DNA of 12,470 bases from the NCBI GenBank assembly GCA_022713905.1, contig JAIHTM010000152.1, forward strand, positions 1-12,470, read 5' to 3'. Under the pieces are notes generated by a model that saw nothing but the letters and a program-made list of their open reading frames with translations, did no database searches and was not told the origin of the DNA. Both the position numbers and the translations under genes were made by a program. Source of the stretch: Collinsella sp. (lineage in GTDB: Bacteria > Actinomycetota > Coriobacteriia > Coriobacteriales > Coriobacteriaceae). Below are positions 7,324-12,470 of this stretch, piece by piece (positions within the stretch are counted from its first letter, which is position 1; each line of letters begins with the position of its first letter).

Positions 7324-8715
7324 CTACACCGTTAGCGGCGCCGGCTCATGCGGCTCGCCGTTCAACTCAACGATGACCTGCGTTCCCACGCCCTCCTGGG
7401 ATTTCACGCGCATGCCAGAATCTTCTCCGTAAAAGAAATGGATGCGCTGAAGCACGTTGAAGAGCGCCAGGCCGCAACCTCGCTTGACGGAGCCGTCGGC
7501 GGTAATGCTCTCGGGCTCCTCTCGGCGATGCTGCTCAAACAGATGCGCGCAGACTTCTTCGCTCATCCCGATGCCGTCATCTTCGACGATAATCTCCAAG
7601 CCGTCATCGGTCTCAAAAGCCCTAACACGAATAGAAAGCGGCTCGATCTCGCGCTGCGCATGCTTGATGCAGTTTTCGAGCAGCGGCTGCAAGATAAACG
7701 GCGGTACCAGGCTGTCGCGCACCTCAAAGTCGATGTCGACCGAAACGCGCAGACGGCCGTCGCCATACCGGGCCTGCATAAGATTGATATAACGAGTGCC
7801 CTGTTCCACCTCGTGCTCGAGCGTGGTGAGCGTATCGGAGTCAGAAAGCGTCTGACGATAGTAGTTGGAAAAGTCGATCAGCAGCGATCGCGCCTTGTCG
7901 GGCTCGGTTCGAACGAGCGACACGATCGTGCTAATGGTATTGAATAGAAAATGCGGGTCGACCTGCGACTGCAGGGCGCGAAGCTCAACGCGGGCCGTAA
8001 GCTCGTCCTGGCGCTCGAGCTCAAAGCTGGCGAGCTGCGTGGAAATTAGGTCGGCAAAACCCGAGGCAAGGGCCGTCTGGCGCATATCGATGCTGCTCAG
8101 GCGAGGGTAATACAGCTCGAGTGTGCCCACGCAATGCCCGCGCACGGTAAGCGGCGCGACGATGCCGGCGCGCAGGCGGGGATAATAGCCGCCCGTCTCA
8201 TTGGAGGTGTCGCGCGAAAACACGCTCTGCTCGCCCGTCTCAATCACACTGAGCGTGGTCTTGAGCACGACCGGGGTGCCGGCGGGGCACTTTGCCGAGT
8301 TCTCGCCCCAGCTTGCCAACACCTGTTTGCCATCGGTAAAGCAGATGGCAGAGGCGATGGTCTCGGACAGGATGATTTTAGAGGCGCCCAAGGCCGCTTC
8401 GGGCGTAAGGCCGCGCGACGTGTAGGCGAATATTTTTGATGCGATGGCGAGCGTACGGTCGGTTGCACTCGATGTGAGGTCGTCGGGGACCACAAAGACA
8501 TACGAGAAGAAGAAGCACAGCATGACCAGGCCGGCAATAACGACAACGCCCGGAACTGGATTGGGATTATCGGTTAAATCCCAGATAAGCAGCAGGATAA
8601 GCGCCGGAACGACAACACCGAGCAGGATGGCCTGGACCACATGCTGGGCCGTACGAAAGACCTTGGTAGAGTTGTAGCTCTTGCCCAGAATCAGCCTGTT
8701 TAAATCCACCGTCAT
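7324..8715 (-). CDS. LytS/YpdA-like sensor histidine kinase 2
   Basis: A 463-residue membrane sensor kinase. Two hydrophobic segments near 26-46 and 55-77, a GAF-like domain about 85-225 (AGIVAPLTVRG, VGTLELYY), His_kinase domain with H255 in QVDPHFLFNT, and HATPase with N348 in LLENCIKH, DDGIGM (379-384) and RGCGLAL. The usual N two residues before the phospho-histidine is D here (VDPHF rather than INPHF). The 5TMR-LYT module of classical LytS is absent and the sensed signal is unknown. Start is uncertain: AAAAGGGG abuts the ATG at 8715 directly, which is too close, but it lies 6 bases before an in-frame GTG at 8709, which may be the true start (461 residues). It is followed by response regulator 2 and preceded by the amidohydrolase with a hairpin between. 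It is a paralogue of kinase 1. Confidence 0.93.
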   Translation of the reverse strand: MTVDLNRLILGKSYNSTKVFRTAQHVVQAILLGVVVPALILLLIWDLTDNPNPVPGVVVIAGLVMLCFFFSYVFVVPDDLTSSATDRTLAIASKIFAYTSRGLTPEAALGASKIILSETIASAICFTDGKQVLASWGENSAKCPAGTPVVLKTTLSVIETGEQSVFSRDTSNETGGYYPRLRAGIVAPLTVRGHCVGTLELYYPRLSSIDMRQTALASGFADLISTQLASFELERQDELTARVELRALQSQVDPHFLFNTISTIVSLVRTEPDKARSLLIDFSNYYRQTLSDSDTLTTLEHEVEQGTRYINLMQARYGDGRLRVSVDIDFEVRDSLVPPFILQPLLENCIKHAQREIEPLSIRVRAFETDDGLEIIVEDDGIGMSEEVCAHLFEQHRREEPESITADGSVKRGCGLALFNVLQRIHFFYGEDSGMRVKSQEGVGTQVIVELNGEPHEPAPLTV

Positions 8716-8723
8716 CCCCTTTT
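8716..8723 (-). promoter_or_regulatory. Ribosome-binding site pointing to a GTG start for kinase 2
   Basis: AAAAGGGG on the minus strand touches the ATG at 8715 with no spacer, whereas it stands at an ideal 6 bases from the GTG at 8709-8707 (codon 3). The site argues that translation begins at 8709. Confidence 0.5.
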
Positions 8724-8739
8724 ATCTATCGCACCCATA

Positions 8740-8775
8740 GCAATGGAGAGGGCCGCAAGCGACCCTCTCCATTGC
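8740..8775 (-). other. 13-bp hairpin in the kinase 2 leader
   Basis: GCAATGGAGAGGG (8740-8752) pairs perfectly with CCCTCTCCATTGC (8763-8775) around a 10-base loop. There is no T-run on either strand, so it is not a textbook intrinsic terminator. It sits 51 bases past the amidohydrolase stop and 24 bases before the kinase 2 ATG. It could end or trim the permease-amidohydrolase message, or act in cis on the kinase 2 message. Confidence 0.6.
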
Positions 8776-8785
8776 ATTATGCAAT
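8771..8785. promoter_or_regulatory. 15-bp palindrome, possible operator
   Basis: ATTGCATTATGCAAT is a perfect 7+1+7 inverted repeat. It shares its left arm with the 3' arm (plus strand) of the hairpin at 8740-8775 and contains CATAAT on the minus strand, a possible -10 box for kinase 2, although no good -35 is present. Confidence 0.3.
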
Positions 8786-8826
8786 CAAATACTGTGTTTT
8801 ACATCCAGTCGTCGATGAACGGTAGT

Positions 8827-10104
8827 TTAGGCGCTGTATTTGTTGGCCTCGCCAAAGGTGCCCGCCTCGACGATCCAGCCGTCCTTCATGATGACGTCCA
8901 TGTTGTCGGTGTTGAGCACGTGGATGTCGGCGGCGACGTCACCGTTGACGACCAGCAGGTCGGCGCACTTGCCGGCCTCGATGGAACCGGTCTCGCCCTC
9001 GATGTGGCACATCTTGGCACCGTTGAGGGTGGCGCAGGTGATGGTCTCGACCGGGGTGAAGCCGATCTTGTCGACGAACTCGTACATCTCCTCGATGGAG
9101 CAGGTGCCGTACGGGGTGACGAAGGAGAAGGAGTCGGAGCCGATCGTCATGACGACGCCGCGCTTCTTGGCCTCGCGCAGGCAGTCGTAGTTGCGCTGCA
9201 GCTCCTTCTCGACCAGGGTGCCCTCGTACTTGTCGTGCAGCTCGGGGACGTAGACGGGCGGATAGGTGGCGTACCAGGTGGGCAGGAAGGCGATCGTCGG
9301 GGTGAAGAAGGTGCCCTGCTCGGCCATGAGGTCCATGGTGCGCTCATCGATATCAAAACCGTGAATCAGCTGCTCGCAGCCAAAGCGAACGGAATCGTAG
9401 GCAGCGGCGTGGTTGTTGTAGCAGTGGCTCCACACGGGGATGCCGACCATCTTTGCCTCGTCGACCACGGCCTGGATCTCCTCGGAGCAGTAGTGCTGGT
9501 CGCGACCGGAGTCCCAGCGCCAGATGCCGCCACCGGTAGCCCAGATCTTGATGGCATCGGGGTTCTCGCGCAGGCGACGACGGACGGCCTTGCGCAGATC
9601 CCAAGGACCGTCGACCTGGTCGCCCCAGGGATGGGATTCCTTGTTGAGCTCCTGGGTGCAGTGGTGGGAGTCACCGTGGCCGGCAACGCGGCAGAAGCCG
9701 AGGCCGGTGGCCAGAACGCGCGGGCCCTTGAAGACGCCCTTGTCGATGCAGTCACGGATCTGGATACCAAAGCGGCCGATCTCGCAGACGGTGGTGAGGC
9801 CATGGGTGAGGCAGTCGTAGGCCTGCTTGACGGCGACGGCCTGCTTCTCGAGGAGCGGCTGCATGACCCAATCGGTGTCATCGTCGGTCAGGTTGCCCGA
9901 GAAGTGCAGGTGGGTGTCGATCAGGCCGGGAAGGACGGTCTTGCCGGCGGCGTCGATGACCTCAACGCCCTCGGGAAGGTCCTGCATAGCGCCGGCGTAC
10001 TCGATCTTGCCGTTGTCGTCGACGAGAACGAGGGAGTTCTCGACCGGCTCGGCACCGGTACCGTCGATGAGCTTGCCGCCAACGATTGCATACTTAGTGG
10101 ACAT
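8827..10104 (-). CDS. Amidohydrolase family protein (imidazolonepropionase/Xaa-Pro dipeptidase-like)
   Basis: A 425-residue metal-dependent hydrolase of the amidohydrolase superfamily. The small N-terminal beta domain leads into LPGLIDTHLHFSG with H65 and H67, then K186 in AIKIWATGGG (the likely carboxylated bridging lysine), H227 in VWSHCYN, H248 in LIHGF, and D324 in TIGSDSF; GSIEAGKCADLLVV closes the barrel as usual. The metal site is therefore complete and probably binuclear. This subgroup cleaves amide or peptide bonds of N-acyl or dipeptide-like amino-acid compounds; the exact substrate cannot be called. There is no signal peptide, so it is cytoplasmic. The ATG at 10104 follows AAGGAGGAACC. 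It lies 131 bases after the APC permease, likely co-transcribed, implying import followed by hydrolysis. Codon use is strongly biased: in the first 90 or so codons Lys is AAG, Glu GAG and Asn AAC. Confidence 0.9.
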   Translation of the reverse strand: MSTKYAIVGGKLIDGTGAEPVENSLVLVDDNGKIEYAGAMQDLPEGVEVIDAAGKTVLPGLIDTHLHFSGNLTDDDTDWVMQPLLEKQAVAVKQAYDCLTHGLTTVCEIGRFGIQIRDCIDKGVFKGPRVLATGLGFCRVAGHGDSHHCTQELNKESHPWGDQVDGPWDLRKAVRRRLRENPDAIKIWATGGGIWRWDSGRDQHYCSEEIQAVVDEAKMVGIPVWSHCYNNHAAAYDSVRFGCEQLIHGFDIDERTMDLMAEQGTFFTPTIAFLPTWYATYPPVYVPELHDKYEGTLVEKELQRNYDCLREAKKRGVVMTIGSDSFSFVTPYGTCSIEEMYEFVDKIGFTPVETITCATLNGAKMCHIEGETGSIEAGKCADLLVVNGDVAADIHVLNTDNMDVIMKDGWIVEAGTFGEANKYSA

Positions 10105-10186
10105 GGTTCCTCCTTATGGATCCATATAGTGGGCGAGGCCGTGTTGGGTTAAGGCCTCACAAAGCTACCCAAGTGGTGCCGGGTTC

Positions 10187-10215
10187 GGTGCGCGGGAGAG
10201 AGGATTCCGCGCACC
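10187..10215 (-). other. Intercistronic hairpin, permease to amidohydrolase
   Basis: GGTGCGCGG (10187-10195) pairs perfectly with CCGCGCACC (10207-10215) around 11 bases. No T-run follows on the minus strand, so it looks like an mRNA-stabilising or differential-expression element within one operon rather than a terminator. A second, shorter stem (GAGGCC 10135-10140 with GGCCTC 10153-10158) lies closer to the amidohydrolase. Confidence 0.5.
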
Positions 10216-10235
10216 CGATCCGCCCCGGCTAGGCG

Positions 10236-11687
10236 TTACTTTTTGCGGGAATTGGTGAAAGCCATGAGGGCCAGGCCAATAGCCAACCAACCGATCACGA
10301 TGCTCCACTCCACCATGTTGAGGGAGGCGGGAGAGAACGGAATCACGAGCAGGCCGATGATGATGGCGCAGGCAGCGATAGCGAGGCCGATGCCAAACTT
10401 GCCGCCGGGCACCTCGTAGGGACGAGGCAGGTCGGGCTCGGTGAAGCGCATGCGCAGGCAGGCGAGGGCGACCATACCGCAGGAGAAGATGAAGGCGAGA
10501 GCCGACACGTTGGTCAGAGGGATGAGCATGTTCTTGCCCAGGAACGGACCGATGACGGTGATGACGCCCAGAACGACGCAGGCGAGCTTGGGAGCGCCGG
10601 ACTTGGGGTCGACCTCGGCGAACTTCTCGGGCAGCTGGCCCTTGCGGCCCATGGCGAGCATGATGCGGCTCGTGGCGCCGTAGAAGGAGTTCATCGGGCC
10701 CATGGGTCCAAGCGTGGCGATGACGAGCATGGCCAGGTACAGAAGCATGTTGATGCCCTTGAGGCAGGCAAGCGCGGGAACCGGGCTCTTAACAAACTCA
10801 TGCCAGTCGAGAATGGTGCCGAACGAGTAGATGCAGACCATGTAGAAGCCGCCGGCGGCCAGCAGAGCCAGGGAGATGATCTTGCCGAACTTGTTCCAGT
10901 TGAGGCCCTCGGCTGCTTCCTCAGCCTGCTGAGGAATGGTGTCGAAACCGGCGTAGAAGAACGGGGTCAGAACCAGGACCGACACGATGCCGGCGAACAG
11001 GCTGGTGCCCTCGGTAGCGGCCTTACCGCCGCCAGCGCCGGTGACCTGGGAGAACACGGGCATGGCGTTGTCCGGCGAGCCGGTGAACAGCGAGACGCCC
11101 ATGGCGAGCAGCATGCCGCAGAGCAGGGCCTTGGTCAGGAAGGCCTGGAGCTTGGCGGCCGAGCTGGCACCGCGGAAGTTGAGGAAGATGACGTAGGCTG
11201 CGAAGCCGAGCGCGATCAGCGTCGGGAACAGGTAAACGTCGGCGCCCAGGATGGTGTAGAGCTTAACGGCGCGCAGCCACTCAAGACCGGGCAGGCTGCC
11301 GAACATCTCGGACACGAGGGTCGAAATGGCGATGGCCTCCCACGGGCACAGGATGCCGTTGCCCAGGGCCAAAAGCCAACCGGTGATGTAGCTCAGCGTA
11401 CGGCCAAAGCTACGATCGACATACTCGACGATGCCGCCCGAGATGGGGATAGCAGCCGTGAGCTCACCGAAAACAGCTCCGACGGGCACGAGGAAGATTG
11501 CACCCAAGAGGAATGCGATCATAGCGGGAACGGGACCGCCGCCCACGACCATCCAGTCGCCGACCTGCAGAACCCAACCGGTACCGATGATGGCACCGAA
11601 ACCGATGGTGAAGAAGTTCCAGAGCGAAAGCGTTTTCTTCATGCCGCCGTTATCCTCGACTGCAACTTCTGCGTTCTTGTCCGCCAT
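10236..11687 (-). CDS. APC superfamily amino-acid/amine permease
   Basis: A 483-residue, about 12-helix secondary transporter of the amino acid-polyamine-organocation superfamily. Hallmarks are the TM1 glycine motif GFGAIIGTGWV (30-39), the TM2 to loop stretch ELTAAIPISGGIVEYVDRSFG, YAGFDTIPQQAEEA (245-258) in TM6, and PRPYEVPGGK near 421-430 before the last helices. Length is normal. The substrate is probably an amino acid or related amine; the sequence does not settle which. Start: the ATG at 11687-11685 has AGGAGGGG 5 bases upstream, far better than the extended reading from 11726. It is the first gene of the unit with the amidohydrolase 131 bases downstream, suggesting uptake of that enzyme's substrate. 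Codon use is as strongly biased as in the amidohydrolase, consistent with high expression. The 360-base leader region upstream contains several hairpins. Confidence 0.9.
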   Translation of the reverse strand: MADKNAEVAVEDNGGMKKTLSLWNFFTIGFGAIIGTGWVLQVGDWMVVGGGPVPAMIAFLLGAIFLVPVGAVFGELTAAIPISGGIVEYVDRSFGRTLSYITGWLLALGNGILCPWEAIAISTLVSEMFGSLPGLEWLRAVKLYTILGADVYLFPTLIALGFAAYVIFLNFRGASSAAKLQAFLTKALLCGMLLAMGVSLFTGSPDNAMPVFSQVTGAGGGKAATEGTSLFAGIVSVLVLTPFFYAGFDTIPQQAEEAAEGLNWNKFGKIISLALLAAGGFYMVCIYSFGTILDWHEFVKSPVPALACLKGINMLLYLAMLVIATLGPMGPMNSFYGATSRIMLAMGRKGQLPEKFAEVDPKSGAPKLACVVLGVITVIGPFLGKNMLIPLTNVSALAFIFSCGMVALACLRMRFTEPDLPRPYEVPGGKFGIGLAIAACAIIIGLLVIPFSPASLNMVEWSIVIGWLAIGLALMAFTNSRKK

Positions 11688-12047
11688 TGTTCCCCTCCTT
11701 TCCTTTTTGACGCCCCTTGACGTCACCCCTTGCGCGGTCTGTTTTGCCGCGCTCTTTTATTTCGTGGCTTTAAGATACGGCCTTGGCGCAGCAGCTCCGC
11801 TTGTAGCTCGACCGAAGGCAGAACTGCAAAACGAGCGGCGCCGTTTTTGGGACGAACGGCACGGTTTGCCGCTCATTGTTGCCGCCCGTCCGACGGGCGT
11901 ACGCTCATCGGACGCATATAGAGATGTTTTTGAGGCCGTGTGTTTTGCGCCTTTCGTACCGTTTACCGAGCTTTTGACGCGCGGACCCATTTGTTGCACA
12001 TCTTTTTTGTAGGATGGACAGGTTATACATGAGACAAGGCGGTACGA
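11688..12047. other. 360-base divergent intergenic region with several hairpins
   Basis: This gap separates the leftward permease from the rightward partial gene and must hold both promoters, though none is clear. It contains the permease ribosome-binding site, a repeated minus-strand CAAGGGG with 13-base period near 11713-11731 (around the palindrome TGACGTCA at 11718-11725), a hairpin with a plus-strand T-rich tail at 11732-11762, a bulged stem at 11833-11874 (GAGCGGC with GCCGCTC, plus inner GCCG/CGGC) that has GTTTT after it on the minus strand, and a tight CGCCCGT/ACGGGCG hairpin at 11883-11899. Open frames through it have no start-site or domain support and I do not call a gene. Confidence 0.6.
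11732..11762 (+). terminator. Terminator-like hairpin oriented to the plus strand
   Basis: GCGCGG (11732-11737) pairs with CCGCGC (11747-11752) around 9 bases and is followed on the plus strand by TCTTTTATTT. It would stop rightward transcription, but no rightward gene precedes it, since it lies in the permease leader. It may limit antisense transcription through the permease, or be incidental. Confidence 0.45.
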
Positions 12048-12470
12048 ATGGCATACGGATACAACGACGGTGATCAACGGCGACAAAGCGTTCGCCTTGC
12101 TGGCCGTACCACGCCGACGCCCGGAAGTGCCACAAGCAGCAATCCGCAACGTCCTCAAGAGCAACCCAGGCCTTCGTCTCGGCAGCAGGCAAGCAAAACA
12201 CGGCAAAGTGGCCGTCCGCGCACGGGCACAAGCGCGCAGCAAGACAGCCGCTTAGGCGCGCGCACTCGACAGCATCAAGCCGAGGTTCCGCAACTGCGCC
12301 GCAACGGCGCACGTCAGCCCGGCATCCATATCAACCGCTTCTTTTCGCATCCCCAAGGTGGACGCGACGGCAAGCCCTACCGCTCGACATCGCACGTGAA
12401 TGCCCCCGCCCTGCCGGCTCGTCGACTTCGCCTCACACTGTGCTCTATCCTCACCTGTCTGGTCTTTGTG
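12048..12470 (+). CDS. Partial membrane-anchored protein with Q/R-rich N-terminus
   Basis: An open frame from the ATG at 12048 runs 141 codons to the window edge without a stop. The start has AAGGCGG five bases upstream. Residues 1-125 are low-complexity and very basic, rich in Gln, Arg, Ser, Thr and Pro, with no acidic clusters; a short more ordered stretch is near 92-112 (HINRFF, GGRDGKPYRS). From about residue 128 a hydrophobic segment begins (LTLCSILTCLVFV), following several arginines, which suggests a single-pass type II membrane protein with a cytoplasmic tail and an extracellular domain beyond the window. I do not recognise the family. It is the only gene on the plus strand. The disordered tail resembles those of actinobacterial envelope proteins, but no function can be assigned. 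Confidence 0.7.
   Translation, partial: MAYGYNDGDQRRQSVRLAGRTTPTPGSATSSNPQRPQEQPRPSSRQQASKTRQSGRPRTGTSAQQDSRLGARTRQHQAEVPQLRRNGARQPGIHINRFFSHPQGGRDGKPYRSTSHVNAPALPARRLRLTLCSILTCLVFV

Noticed and set aside
10115..10126. Palindrome TATGGATCCATA before the amidohydrolase ribosome-binding site
   Set aside because: A perfect 12-bp palindrome, but short and adjacent to the ribosome-binding site without a clear promoter; too weak to call an operator.
8743..10152. 469-codon plus-strand open frame opposite the amidohydrolase
   Set aside because: Val/Asp/Gly/Leu-rich antisense shadow caused by strong codon bias; the minus-strand protein has a full catalytic motif set.
10800..11720. 306-codon plus-strand open frame opposite the permease
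   Set aside because: Antisense shadow without recognisable domains, and no ribosome-binding site was seen.
11757..12242. 161-codon minus-strand open frame crossing the divergent region
   Set aside because: It overlaps the start of the plus-strand partial gene antisense, is Arg/Ser/Cys-rich, and no ribosome-binding site was seen for it.
1..12470. CRISPR array, tRNA, rRNA, insertion sequence or phage genes
   Set aside because: No regularly spaced repeats, no tRNA cloverleaf or rRNA-like sequence, and no transposase, integrase or phage motif was seen on either strand.

Overview
The window is GC-rich, with strong C/G preference at third codon positions and Shine-Dalgarno sites of the AAGGAGG type. 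Gene content (paired LytS/LytTR two-component systems, a UMF1-type MFS protein, an APC permease beside an amidohydrolase) fits a high-GC Gram-positive of the Coriobacteriia, most likely Collinsella or a close relative. That placement is recognition of style, not a database result.

Layout: nine intact genes and one broken gene lie head-to-tail on the minus strand from about 11.7 kb down to 0.1 kb. One truncated gene runs the other way off the right edge from 12048. In minus-strand transcription order they are: APC amino-acid/amine permease (11687-10236); amidohydrolase (10104-8827); a hairpin-containing spacer; LytS-like histidine kinase 2 (8715-7324) and LytTR response regulator 2 (7285-6551); a disrupted zinc-dependent phospholipase C-family gene (6458-5545); UMF1-family MFS transporter (5443-4193); tandem terminator-like hairpins; a family-2-like glycosyltransferase (4010-2823) overlapping by 4 bp with LytS-like histidine kinase 1 (2826-1483) and LytTR response regulator 1 (1410-694); a strong terminator; a YfcE-type metallophosphoesterase (602-135); and a bidirectional terminator at 93-127.

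How the parts may work together: the permease and amidohydrolase look like an uptake-and-hydrolysis pair for an amino-acid-like compound. Their codon use is strongly biased, suggesting high expression. The kinase/regulator pair just downstream could sense a related metabolite, as LytS/LytTR systems such as BtsSR and YpdAB do for transporter genes in other bacteria; this is inference. The second, paralogous pair is translationally coupled to a glycosyltransferase, which ties it to cell-surface or glycan chemistry. Both kinases have only two predicted membrane segments and a GAF-like domain instead of the 5TMR-LYT module of classical LytS.

Most unusual observations: (1) two paralogous LytS/LytTR cassettes within 8 kb; (2) the glycosyltransferase-kinase ATGA overlap, with a terminator hairpin 7 nt before the glycosyltransferase ribosome-binding site; (3) a phospholipase C-family gene that has lost precisely the segment expected to hold its central H-D-H zinc-ligand motif, with a frameshift; (4) a kinase 2 leader with a 13-bp hairpin overlapping a 15-bp palindrome. 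No CRISPR array, tRNA, rRNA or insertion sequence was recognised. I do not see convincing evidence of a wholly new system.
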